The notes under the pieces: generated by a model
Told to the model about the DNA's origin: nothing
The model's database searches: none
The model's input: only the letters and a program-made list of their open reading frames with translations
Shown: positions 1-10,068 of the stretch, piece after piece
Layout of the letters: each line of letters begins with the position of its first letter
How positions within the stretch are numbered: the first letter of the stretch is position 1
Assembly (NCBI GenBank): GCA_905331475.1
Contig: CAJNYU010000114.1
Span: 372,001-436,000 of the forward strand
Direction of reading: 5' to 3'
Source: Rotaria socialis
Taxonomy: Eukaryota > Rotifera > Eurotatoria > Philodinida > Philodinidae
DNA length: 64,000 bases
Made by a program: the position numbers and the translations under genes

Positions 1-201
1 TTTGTCTATATCCGTCCAAGCGTGATCACTCTCGCGTATATAAGGGAATGTAAGTAAAGGAAATGCACGACTAGAGATGTGCAGATGACACAATACACCA
101 TCATGCCGACGGATATAGGCGACACTTTCTATGTTCGTCACACGATATATTTCAATTATTTATTTTGTATGAATACCTTATTCAGCAAGACGTTCGTGAA
201 A

Positions 202-276
202 GCCGGGGATGGCGTAGTGGTTCTATGCATCTGGTTCTTAGTCAGATAGGGGATGGTTCGATTCCTTCCCCCGGCT
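202..276 (+). tRNA. tRNA-like unit with CTT anticodon (tRNA-Lys-like, or head of a SINE)
   Basis: A 75-nt cloverleaf can be drawn. The acceptor arm GCCGGGG (202-208) pairs perfectly with CCCCGGC (269-275). The anticodon stem 230-234/242-246 encloses a 7-nt loop with CTT at 237-239. The T arm 252-256/264-268 has one mismatch. The internal RNA polymerase III boxes are textbook: A box TGGCGTAGTGG (210-220) and B box GGTTCGATTCC (255-265). The D stem is odd, because the best pairing (212-215 with 225-228) is shifted by one base, and the usual U8 is A. No poly-T terminator follows closely. It could be a real tRNA, a decayed tRNA or a tRNA-derived SINE. Confidence 0.5.
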
Positions 277-717
277 CGGTGTCTTCGGAGTCAAGATAGA
301 CGGTATCGGAAGAATAAACAAAAGGAAGAACAGCAATGCACGCCAACCGCGCCATCACTGCTTCGATTTCGATTTTCGTTCTATTCGTTTTCTCTTCCTT
401 GTCATTCTTTCTCTGTTTGTTATAGTAGTCCTATCTGTTGGCTTGTTTCGTGAGCGTCCGCAAAAATTGTGCAAAAATCACAAAAAAATGTATGCATGTC
501 ACGAATAAAATTCAGCATAATTAAAAAAAAGAGACGTTCGTGAACTTCATTTATTCGTTTATTTTAAAAATGGTGGATATATTATTTAGATTTAAGATTT
601 CTTCATTAGGAACAAGTTCTTCCGTAGAAAAACATAATACACGTACTAATAATTATTCACTATAATCACAGATGTTGATTAAGAAGAGCTATTTTTCATG
701 GAAGAAAACAATGCTTA
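277..717. other. Stretch without a recognised gene
   Basis: AT-rich sequence after the tRNA-like unit. The only open frames are short and lack domain signatures. If the tRNA-like unit heads a SINE, the body would lie here, but I see no second copy of it in the window. Confidence 0.4.
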
Positions 718-975
718 CCCAGGTGGAAGAAAACGATCCGTAAACGGCCTGAAACAGCAGAAAAACGTTGAAAAACGGCGCCGTTTTCCGTCAGCCCGGA
801 AAACGAAGAGAATAGTATTAAAAGCGATGGCCGTTTTCTAGTAAAAAAAGGCCTTTAAAACGAGCTGACTGATTACGGCGAAATAGCGTGACAATTAAGG
901 TCGTTTTATGTCATTTTATAGCTATTTCAGGCCGTTTCCGATGGTGTTTCAGACGGCCAGAATGATCCTCCTGGG
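718..975. mobile_element. Non-autonomous element, CCCAGG ends, AAACGGCC-type interior
   Basis: The 258-bp unit starts CCCAGGTGGA and ends TCCTCCTGGG, imperfect inverted termini, and TA flanks both sides (716-717 and 976-977). The interior repeats GGCCGTTTTC and its complement GAAAACGG or AAACGGCC many times, including a perfect GGCGCC-centred palindrome near 780. There is no coding frame. A second copy (19086-19305) lacks the first 40 bases or so because the segmental duplication begins inside the element. Confidence 0.65.
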
Positions 976-1487
976 TAATGGAAATTAGTAGAATTTTTAT
1001 TAAGGATTATATAAGGTGATTAATCTACATTCTGTTACTTTTAATATTTGTCGTTGAAATCGAAAATAATATTAAAAATCTTTAAGCAAATTCTATGGGC
1101 GAAATATTTTACAGCATCTAACGTAAATGTGAAAGATTTAAATAAAAGATATTAATAAAAAAAATTACCTTAACAATAAATAAGCTTTTTTTAGTTGATA
1201 ATTGATGTTGTTTCCAAAAGACATTTTTGTTTCTATTAAGAAAAGAATTCATTAGATTATTTCTTGATTTAAATCATAAAAAAGAAATAGGTTACCTTGG
1301 GCAGTACAAAGAAGTTCACATAATGAAACAAGTGAATATAAATAGGTTTATGATTCTTTCATTCTGCACAGCTGCAGATGAAACACAAACGATCGATTAG
1401 TAGGCTACGCTAATATGTTATATTGTTTTCTGTATGACATAATTGATTCATCTCGAAGGTGACTACTAATTGTAACACTGTCACATT

Positions 1488-1753
1488 CCCAAGTCGAGGT
1501 TTACTGAGTTCATATACGATCGTAAACGGTCGTATACGCTCCGTTTGTCCCCGTATACGATCGTATTTGACCGTAATACATGGCTCAGTATTACAATCGT
1601 ATATCACCGTGTTGTATACGGAGCAATACGGAGCAATACGGAGATCGTATACGGGGTCAATATACAGGAATCGTAAACGATCGTTTTTTGTCTCTGTATG
1701 TGGTCGTATTTCTCCCTATACGGTCGTTTACGACCGTGTCTGTTCGACCTGGG
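1488..1753. mobile_element. Element saturated with CGTATACG/GATCGTA palindromes, copy 1
   Basis: A 266-bp unit begins CCCAAGTCGA and ends TCGACCTGGG, a 10-bp inverted terminus with one mismatch. Almost the whole interior is made of CGTATACG, CGTAAACG, GATCGTA and their complements, so the strand can pair with itself in many registers. Short frames across it are by-products of this composition. The copy at 19813-20078 has the same length. Flanking dinucleotides are TT on the left and TC on the right, so a target duplication is not clear here. Confidence 0.65.
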
Positions 1754-1917
1754 TCGTTAATCAATCCAAAGTACAAATTGATAGCTAATATCAATTGTCT
1801 ATTTCGATTCACTAAAAATGACTATAAATAGTTACAATTTTCAACGTAAAGTATCATCCCCCATTTTATTCTTCTTCCATTATTATATTATGTATATAAT
1901 TTTTCTTTCTATTTTAG

Positions 1918-2100
1918 CTTCTATTCATATTGATCATTATCAATAACAGGTAAGTATAGTTTTAGTTTTGAACTCATTTTTTTCATTGTCTCTGCTTTTT
2001 GCTTCATTTATTTATTTTTATATGATAATCATTTTTTTAAATTTTCGTTTTAGTTAATAAGTTATTTATTTCTGTTTTCTATTTTAGTTATATAAAAGAA
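1918..2100 (+). other. Splice-like mini-exon chain (candidate non-coding transcript), copy 1
   Basis: Short segments are bounded by strong splice-like signals. ATTTTAG precedes 1918-1949, which is followed by GTAAGTATAG. ATTTTAG precedes 2088-2100, which is followed by GTAAGTATTC. The segments have no coding character. The same arrangement recurs in the second copy near 20262-20295. I infer a possible spliced non-coding RNA, but chance matches in T-rich sequence cannot be excluded. Confidence 0.22.
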
Positions 2101-2405
2101 GTAAGTATTCTTATATATATATATATATATATATTATACGTACTACAGGGGAAGAAAGCCTTTCATGCATCGGCGTGAAACTGGCCACGCCTACTTTGGT
2201 GCCCGTAGCACGTACAAGCCGCTATATAATTCTATCTGTTGTATGTTCTATACACATTAGTTCTATGTCTGTACGCGAAGAGCCTCGGCTCTCTACGACT
2301 TTTCTTTGAAGCAAAAGAGGAAGTAAAAGAAAATTTCTTTCTTTTGGTTCATTTATTTCAAAGTATATAAAAAGAAACGAACAAAGAAAAAACAATTCAG
2401 AAGTC

Positions 2406-3671
2406 TTATTCGATAGAAAATCGTTGAGCACCATGATTATACTGATCGACGACATAGAGATTACCATCCCAGGAGAGTCATTCCGAGACTAGGATTCTAT
2501 CGGATTTCGACAAGGGTCAGACCGTGAATATACCAAATATCCATGGGTTCCAATAAAACCAACGAAATCCTATAGGATTCCGGGATCAGGACGTACAGTC
2601 GGATCCTTGGTGTAGGAATTCCATAGGATCCAGTGTTGGAAATTAACGGAATCCGACATGAACGTATGACCCTAGTGTTCTTATGAGAAAATATGCATAT
2701 TCACCTCTAATTAAGAAAATGTTTTTTTTCCGTCGGAACCGACAGTCAATCCTGAATCCGGAATCCCATCGGATTCTGTTGGGTGATAGGATCCGTCATA
2801 GGATTCATTCACCCGGGATGTCGACCGAAAGACAAACCACAAGGGAAGCTAAACAGATTCACTCCTGCTCCTTAACCATTTCCACCCACAACTACAGTGC
2901 CTTGCTTCTTGTCTCCTTGAGTCCAACGCATTAAACGATCATTCAACGTGTCCGCTACATAGAGTGTACCCAACGTATCAACGAAGATTCCATTAGGAGA
3001 AGACAATTGTGTCAGAGCATTCCGTGTTTCTTGACCTCCAGCGACCACAATACCTTCTTTTTCACCTTTAGTTCATTTCATTACACGATGATTCTCGTTG
3101 TCTGACACGTAGACATTCTGTTGTCAGTCGGAAAAGAGAAATGCCGGCTTGTTGAGTTGATTGAGACCCACACCTTGGCCATTTTTACCAGCTACGAGAG
3201 TGCTATTCTTCTCACCCAGTTTATATCGTCTTACTTCATGTTTTACGTAGTCAGAGACGTAGAGATATCTCTGCTCATCCATTGCTAATCCCCAACATTT
3301 GATGTCGCCGATAAGAATTTTTCCTTGTGCTGTACCACTACGGCGAGATCATCGTACAACTCGTTTATTCAGCGAATCACAAATAATGAGACTATTGGTC
3401 TCTTTGTCAATTAATACATAAGATGGGTAATTCAATTGATTCAATCCGCTTCCTCTGCCATTGCCACCAGCAACAACTTGTCTATTCGTTGTATCATCAT
3501 TCTTCCATTACATGATACGATGATTCGAGTAGTCAGCAATAATCACTGTTTGATCATCATCAACAAAGAGACCAAGAGGACGATCGAGTTGATTAGTGGC
3601 ACTATCTTGCCCATGACCTCCAGCAATAGTCACACCTTTCTGTGCCCATTTATCATTAGCAGGAATATTAG
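2406..3671 (-). pseudogene. NHL-repeat protein pseudogene (copy 1)
   Basis: This is the paralogue of the genes at 21318-22231 and 29899-30812, with the same order of NHL beta-propeller repeats. The frame is broken by at least four nonsense changes relative to those copies: CAA to TAA near 3513, TGG to TGA near 3348 and near 3070, and CGA to TGA near 3125. All are G:C to A:T transitions. A 350-bp transposon is inserted at 2468-2817. As in the paralogues, the last exon appears to begin after a conserved TTTTCTCTTCTAG acceptor (exon start 3671), and the first coding exon is not identified. It is a dead copy. The intact paralogues suggest a secreted or extracellular beta-propeller of unknown ligand. 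Confidence 0.85.
2468..2817. mobile_element. Non-autonomous element with GGATTC/GAATCC interior, inserted in the NHL pseudogene
   Basis: The 350-bp insert begins CCCAGGAGAGTCATTCC and ends GGATTCATTCACCCGGG, imperfect inverted termini. It interrupts the sequence GATTACCATGACGATCG, which is continuous in both NHL paralogues. AT occurs on both sides (2466-2467 and 2818-2819) but once in the paralogues, so the target duplication is 2 bp. The interior is dominated by GGATTC, GAATCC and TATAGGAT words. There is no coding frame. A relative lies at 25680-25996. Confidence 0.8.
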
Positions 3672-4020
3672 CTAGAAGAGAAAACGTATGAGAATAAAAG
3701 GAAATATCTCGCTCTCTCTCTCGAATAGCTATAGTATATGAAATAATTTCGAAAGTATCGAGTAAAATTCTTTGAATAGATCTTTTTTTTATTCGAAATT
3801 TGAGAAAATTTCCCTTCCACAAAAAGTTTTTTCTATATATTAGAAGATTATTCTTGTGAAATGAAATTCTCTTATGAGCTCGATAAGAATGAATGAAAAA
3901 TTTATATTAAAAGAATTCTTCAACAGAATTACACTATAGTAATCGTATGATCAATCAATCACATGTATAGCATATCGCGTTCTCTCAAGTGTATTTAAAT
4001 TCTATATTTTATAGGAACAT

Positions 4021-4815
4021 ATAATAGTACATGTGATTTCTAATCACAATGACTATATCTTATTAAATGCTCTTTTTTACAATTACATCATTGTCTTTAT
4101 ACTTTCTTTTGTCTTGTTAACATCTGTTTAATATAGTTCTATATAGACATTTATTCATTCATCGAATTTTGTCATATGTGTATATAAGTCAATCGACATA
4201 CTGTTGTGTATTCCTTATTTTGGTTAGCTAACTATAGCGAGTTATGATAACATAATCTCGCTAGAACATTTGCGTATTTTATGAAACGTAAAAATCAATA
4301 TATTTTAGACGATGCAACGATGAATAATAGATTCGAACTTTGATGGAGTTGCGCCATATACTTATACAGATAACATTATATAGTAATTACACGTCTATAC
4401 TTAGTGAATATAAGAAGAAATTTTGTATTTTATTCGGGACTTAACGAAGTTTTGAAATAATCTCTCTGCTAATTTCAATAGTTTCTGGGGCTAGCATCAA
4501 TTTCATTTTAATGTCAATTTACATTCATTTAAGTAATTATATAAAATCAATTGTTGTAAATGTATAAATTACTCTCTCCCTAATATTTTTTGATATAAGT
4601 TTAAAACAGAGTTTTCATTTGATTTTCAAAATTACATCGAAAATACTTAATTGTGTTTAATCGTAGAAGAGACACTCATCAGACACAATCTTCATAAAGT
4701 CACTCGATACTTTTTCTACGATGTATGAATTAAGTTACATTCGTATTACACATAATTTTGAGTAATAAACTGTAACTCTAATTTATCATAGAAAAATCAC
4801 AGATACTTGATTCAG
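4021..4815. other. AT-rich stretch, nothing recognised
   Basis: Beyond the upstream edge of the duplicated NHL block. No open frame of note, no repeat structure and no RNA gene that I can see. Confidence 0.4.
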
Positions 4816-4910
4816 GGCTCCTAATGGGATGGGATGGGACGAAATTTTCGTCCCGTGGGATAATGCAAGTCGTCCCATCTCATCCCATGGGTTCCCATGG
4901 GATTCGCTAT
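4816..4910. repeat. GGGATGGGAC palindrome cluster
   Basis: Runs of GGGATGGGATGGGACGAAA are followed by their complements TTTCGTCCC, GTCCCATCTCATCCCATGG and CCCATGGGAT, giving several nested hairpins in under 100 bp. It resembles the other signature-palindrome elements in style, but I cannot define clean termini or a target duplication. Confidence 0.45.
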
Positions 4911-5044
4911 ATTACGAAAAATCTTACTGAAAATCAAGGTTTATTTTTTTGTAACTGGAAATTCGAAGTTTTCCAGCATTCCGATTTGAATATTGGAATT
5001 AGGGATACGCCAATTCCAAGTACATTGCAAGAAAGATGAAATTT

Positions 5045-5695
5045 TTACCTGATGTAGAGTGGAGCGGTCCTCTGATTCCATATATCAGCCAAGACCATTT
5101 TTTCGCTCTATGTAAAACGACAGCCGAGATTTATGAAAGATTAAAAAACGTTTTCGGATTTGACTCAGAATTTGAATTTTCAAGTCGTTTTCGGTCAAAT
5201 CCAATTCAGTTTCAGACTTGCAATTTGCATTACACAAATTCTAAGAATAGATTTGAAAAGAACGTTCAAAACTGAACAGAAAAAAATAAGCAAAAAGAGG
5301 CTTAATCCAAAAGCTCCCAATGCTGAGAACATATAAACATTGGATAAAAAATTCAAGAAATTGACGGGATTGGATCTTTTCCCTACTTAAAAATAACGTG
5401 CCCGGTAGTGAGAATTATCGATTGAACATCTCTTTTTTTCATATTTTTCTGTTCAGTTTTGAACGCTTTTTCAAATCTATTCTTGGAATTTGTGTAATAC
5501 AAATTGAAAGTTTGAAACTAGGCTGGATTTGGCAGAATTTGACGGAAAACGACTTGAAAATTGGAATTGGGAGTCAAATTCAAAAACGCTTTTTCATCTT
5601 TAATAAATTTGGATCATAGTTTTTCATAGATCGAAAAAGATGATCTTGGCTGATATATGGAACGGAATCAGAGGACGACTGCCTGCTACATTAGG
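5045..5695. repeat. Long inverted repeat (arms about 240 bp, loop about 145 bp)
   Basis: The left arm (about 5045-5287) is repeated in reverse complement at about 5432-5695. Shared landmarks include TCCTCTGATTCC, CCATATATCAGCCAAGA, TTTTCAAGTCGTTTTC, ATTACACAAATTC and CGTTCAAAACTGAACAGAAA, in mirrored order. The arms are clearly similar with small indels. Short frames across both arms have no recognisable domain. It may be a foldback element or MITE. Termini and target duplication are not clear. Confidence 0.7.
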
Positions 5696-5809
5696 CAAAA
5701 ATTTTATCTATCGTACCATTGTACTAGAAATTGGTGCATTCCTGGTTGGAATATCATTATCAATACCTTTTAATTCTGCTTGTGATGTTGTAAACGAAAT
5801 TTGACTTTN

Positions 5810-5843
5810 CCCCCCCCCCCCCGCCCCCCCCCCCCCCCGCCCG

Positions 5844-5879
<36 letters not shown>
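5810..5879. repeat. Poly-C tract beside an ambiguous base
   Basis: About 70 bp of nearly pure C, starting right after an N at 5809. A similar N plus C-run occurs at 11179. A shorter G-run is at 9055-9068. These are likely homopolymer or gap-closing artefacts, so nearby coordinates may be off. Confidence 0.7.
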
Positions 5880-6289
5880 TAGAAAAAATAAAACCCTGTG
5901 AAAAACTAAGTTTAGCCCCCCCTACCATGGCTTTGACCAACGACTTATCCCCCCCTACAATTTTTTTCTGGTTACGCCCCTACTATAGGAGTGAAGATGC
6001 TGAACAATAGTAGTAATAAGGCTTAGATTGCTCTAGGATATTATACAATTTCACGAACCCTTCAGTAAAAATGTGAAACAGGATGTAAGTGTTAATTCTG
6101 ACCAGAAAAACAAATTATTCTATATGTTTCTGAACTTTTTCTTTCATTATACTTTAATGCACCACCTACAAGTGAAAAATACAAGTAGGTCATAAATTTG
6201 CTGATATTGTAGCATTATGTGTTCCTTGACCGTACAAAGACGTCCACTACCATTCACCAAAGTACATCATAAGTGCTCCTCTCTATCCA

Positions 6290-6585
6290 CCCAGAATTTG
6301 CTAACCCGTTTGTGATGGTTCCAACGCCTATCTGTTAGGGTCTGTTAGGGTCTGTTATAGGTAATTAACTAATTACTACGCAATTACATACTTGGACATC
6401 ACAGACCGTAGCAGACAGTCTTCAGAAATTACTACAGATCGTAACATACGCTTTAATTAATTGGCTAATTAGTACCATATGAATTGAGTCCCCATCACAG
6501 ACTGTTACACAAGATCTTAAGAGACCATCAGACAGCATGCCAGGCAATCTTCAGACCTAGCACAGACCATCAGACATGCTGCTCC
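6290..6585. repeat. CAGAC/GTCTG-rich repeat block
   Basis: About 300 bp in which GTCTGTTA, ACAGACNGT and CAGACAGYNT words recur on both strands, interleaved with TTAATTAA-type AT segments. It may be another signature-palindrome element, but the termini are not matched. The rest of 5880-7021 holds no recognisable gene. Confidence 0.35.
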
Positions 6586-7021
6586 AGCCTAACGTAGAAT
6601 ATCACTGGTAGCGGCAAACGAGCTGTCTTACAAAATCAACAAAGAACTCCCTTGAATACGCCATATCTATGTGATTTTTTGCAGTGATTATGTCATGTTT
6701 CACATTTTTAATCCCAGAGGGATTGCGCTAACAGCTTTTTAGTAAGATTTAAATGGCACAGTACCTTTTTTGCTATTCAAAGCTGCTAATAACATCGTAA
6801 AAATCCGTAAATTTCCAGTGACAACGAAAACTCTTCGTATATCATAAAAGTTACATCCGCATTTTTCAAAAAATTCAATACATTATATGTTGATCCAATA
6901 ACTTCTTTTTATGGTGTTTTCAAAATCAGATATAAAATGTCATAAATCACAAATTCAATTTTTTCGTAGATTTCATTAACCCCTCCTATGTACATGACTC
7001 TATTTTATTGTTTCGTAGCCG

Positions 7022-7480
7022 TTAAGAGAAGTGAAGAGTTGATTCGATCGGTAGCGTTTGAAGAATTTCATCTGTGAGTTTTTCTCCTCCAGGAAGAATG
7101 ATTGCCTTCGGTTTAAGCTGAAATTTTTGTTTGATCAATTTAGAGAGACTCGTAAGAGTTTTCTCGTTATGAGACAACATAATCAATTTTTGTTCGTGAT
7201 TTGATGCAATGACGACAATTCTGAGCGAATCAAAATTCGTCTTGGATGGATTATACAAGGGTGAACATCCACAAGAACTTGGAGGAGCAACACCTAAATC
7301 TATGGCATCGAATCTAAGAAGATTTTGATAACTGAATTTGTTTGCTTTTGTAGGCAAAATAAAGATTTCTTTCAGCTCGGCGATTCTAGAAAAAAAAGCC
7401 TGAGAGATATTTATCGTCGCGATGATCGAAGATGAGGAAATGGGACTGTTCCATAAGGTTTCAGACAAGTAATACTCTCC
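7022..7480 (-). CDS. Probable 3' coding exon of the metallopeptidase-like gene (ubiquitin-like tail?)
   Basis: A reading frame of about 150 codons ends at TAA (7022-7024). The 5' limit near 7480 is set by AG dinucleotides at the upstream edge. There is no ATG near the start of the frame, as expected for an internal exon. The last 65 residues or so (from IVVIASN to TLHFS) have the alternating hydrophobic pattern and spacing of a ubiquitin-like beta-grasp, including a PGGEKL segment where ubiquitin-like folds carry a tight turn. I link it to the HEXXH exon at 9653-10066 because the strand and order fit, which implies an intron of about 2.2 kb. I could not match the splice phase with confidence, so it may be a separate gene. 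Confidence 0.4.
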   Translation of the reverse strand, partial: GEYYLSETLWNSPISSSSIIATINISQAFFSRIAELKEIFILPTKANKFSYQNLLRFDAIDLGVAPPSSCGCSPLYNPSKTNFDSLRIVVIASNHEQKLIMLSHNEKTLTSLSKLIKQKFQLKPKAIILPGGEKLTDEILQTLPIESTLHFS

Positions 7481-7520
7481 CTCCGATAAAAAAAACTTTC
7501 ATTTTCGATTTCATTTTCCC

Positions 7521-7839
7521 ATTATTTAATACATTGTATTAAAAGACCTAAGTATATCAGAAGATGCAGCATTAAAAGAACTACAATATACAAAGAACAG
7601 ACTATCTCATAGTTGCACTTTTTCCTTTCAAAGTGAACAAAATTTTGAAGTACTAATTTTTGACACTTCGGAAAAAATAATAACTGTTTGGTACATGACG
7701 AATTCGTTATTTTCTTATTCCATCTTTTTATCACTTCATATGCTTTAAGAAAAAGGGAATCAAATATACCATACGATACAGTTTCTCATGCTGCATCTTC
7801 TGATATATTTAGGTTTTTTAATACATTGTATTAAATAAT
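7521..7839. mobile_element. Short TIR element (about 52-bp inverted ends)
   Basis: A 319-bp unit whose first 52 bases or so recur in reverse complement at the right end. The end reads ATTATTTAATACATTGTATT, itself palindromic, followed by a segment containing TATATCAGAAGATGCAGCAT. The AT-rich interior contains no coding frame. It lies in the putative intron of the metallopeptidase-like gene. Confidence 0.75.
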
Positions 7840-9652
7840 GGTAAAATGAAATCGATCATGATAGTTTTTTTTGTCAGAGGCAGGTCCAATTTTTGCCTAA
7901 CAAGCTGGTTTTTTCTGAGCTTATGGAATTCGATGAGCTGAACATTTTTTAAAATGACATACAAAGTACTTTCAGTCGTTACGAGTCTAAATTTGTTTTG
8001 TGAGCTACATTTCGACAATGCATACAATACACTTAGATTGAAATTTACCAGTATTATATAATTTTGGGTTCGCAAAGTCCGATTTTTGACTGTTTTGAGC
8101 TAAACCTGATCTACGTCAGTTTTAATTATAGGACCATTGCGGTTCCATATTGTGAAAGATTTCGGCGAGCTAATTCCGAATATTGATGCGAAAAGCCTTT
8201 ATACTTTGCTAACAAACTCTAAATAACCAAAATGCATCTAGGTCGAAAAATGTGGTCCGCCATTCTGCGAAATTAAATCGGATATAAGAAATTAACCAAA
8301 CGAGAATCATAGTAGAGTTTAAAAGCAAGTCTTTCTAATCAAAACAGTCACTTCAGCACTTTACACCTACTCGATTTGTAGGAATAAAGACGAAAGACAT
8401 TTTTTTGTGATATTCATTGGTGTCGTTTTCGAAAATAATACTCTTTTAGGTCGAAGATCGAAAGTTTTATTTAAAAATGTCGTTATTTTCAGAATCAGCG
8501 TAGAAGAGTGAACCAGAAAACCATATTTTTCAGCAATTAACCGAAAAAATGTTTTTTTTGGAGCGTTTCATTCGCAAAAAAGGCTAAACAAAGGTCAAAC
8601 AATTTTTTCCGGATAATCATTCAAACATTTATTTTAGTAGCTCAAAATTTTACGCTGATCTTAAAAATGATATTAGTTTAGATGAAATCCATGATTTTGA
8701 GCCGGCAAAGCGCATAATTAGTGAAAAACGCATTGGTGAATTCATAACAAGTCTGTCGACTTTTTCCCTCCACGTCAAAATCGGGTGAAATTCTGAAATG
8801 ACTATTTTGTTTGCCGAATGTTGTTCTGTCAGATTTACTAAAGTCCACGTCATGGGGGAGTCCATGAAACGTGCTCCTGAGACAGATACTCCTCAGCGAC
8901 ATTTGCTTTTGAGACCCGGGTTAACCCCAAATCAAAAGCGAAACTGATTCTCTGTCTTGCTATTACCCGCATTTGCGCTCCTTCCTCATCTACGCCCTCG
9001 TCCTCACTCAGACTTGCACCTACACCCTTAACTATTCGAGGAGCAAGTACCGCTGGGGGGGGGGGGGGTACCTCACCCTGCCTATTGCCGTCGTGCGGAT
9101 TCGCTATATCGGATTTAATCAAGCTGAAAAGTGGACCACATTTTTCGAACCACATTATGTGAATTATGGTTCATGCGATATCTTCAATTTTTGACGCTAA
9201 ACTTTTATTAATGCATCAATAGATAGAGTAACTCATGAGCTTTCTAACGAATTTAGATTGTTTGGGTTTGAACTTATTTCGATGCGAGAAAAAGGCTTCC
9301 CGGAAAATAGGGTTTCCGCGGATAAAATGTGATTGCTGGCTAAGAACCAACAGAAGGATGAGAAAAAATTTTCATATCAATATCCTAAGTCAACTCGCCG
9401 AAATCTTTCACAATTTCGGGTTGCCAATTTTCCAGGATGAAAATTAGCGGAAATTTATTTTAGCTCACAATAACGGAAAGCCAGACTTTTTCAGACCCAA
9501 AAAACTCTATGATGTTGTGAAATTTTGTCCCAAGTTTGTTGTTAAAAAATGTTGTTCTCATCGAGTTGTATAACTTCGAAAAAAAATCAGCTTGTTAGGA
9601 AAAACATGCCTGGGATTCAGTGGATTAGACCGAAAATACTCTCAAATCTTAC
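7840..9652. other. Putative intron or intergenic sequence
   Basis: 1.8 kb with no recognisable domain in any frame. Contains a G-run (9055-9068) that may be an assembly artefact. If the two metallopeptidase-like exons belong together, this is the bulk of their intron. Confidence 0.35.
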
Positions 9653-10068
9653 CTGAGAATTTTCTCGAAGTTGGAGTAAAAAACTTTCGAATGATTGTCT
9701 TCGATCGATGGAGGAGTAATGCAATGTGCAAATTCGTGAAGAAGCGTTGCGATCAGAGCTTCTTTGGAGTAAAACACATCCGTTCCGGGTTTTTTTAGAA
9801 GCATTTTAATGCAATGAACCATGCCGTCTTTACGTTGCATGCACCCCAAACAATTGAGTTTACAACTTAGATTGGTGTCGATTTCGACGATTGGAAAATT
9901 TTGAGGGATTGGAATGTCGTTCTCTCTCAGTGTCTTTCTAATCTCGTAAAACATATCTAAAAGTTGCTGCGTCACGTCGGATTCTGAGATGTTCTCAGCC
10001 ATTTTCAAGTGAGGGATGTCAACAATTCTAAAAAAAGCATAGACGTTCCCAGCTTTATCGGTGAAATA

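Larger units (their letters stand above)
756..4020. repeat. Segmental duplication, copy 1
   Basis: This block is present again, colinear and highly similar, at 19086-22530. It carries the right part of the 718-975 element, about 500 bp of AT-rich sequence, the CGTATACG element (1488-1753), a run of splice-like mini-exons (1918-2100), a (TA)n tract near 2120-2140 and the NHL gene with its upstream region. Copy 1 has an extra 350-bp transposon (2468-2817). Copy 2 has about 580 bp more between the mini-exon region and the NHL 3' end. 976-1487 holds only this duplicated non-coding sequence. Confidence 0.85.

Noticed and set aside
1488..1753. Palindromic units that could be read as a CRISPR array
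   Set aside because: There is no constant repeat with regular spacers, no cas genes, and the context is clearly eukaryotic.
1459..1831. Overlapping 80-110 codon frames with repeated R-x-R-S-Y-T patterns
   Set aside because: They fall exactly in the CGTATACG palindrome element. Both strands and several frames are open because the repeated word lacks stop codons.
2222..2467. 81-codon minus-strand frame at the NHL 3' end
   Set aside because: Covers the 3' flank and an out-of-frame part of the pseudogene. No domain.
5801..6010. Proline-rich open frame
   Set aside because: Translation of the poly-C tract next to an ambiguous base.
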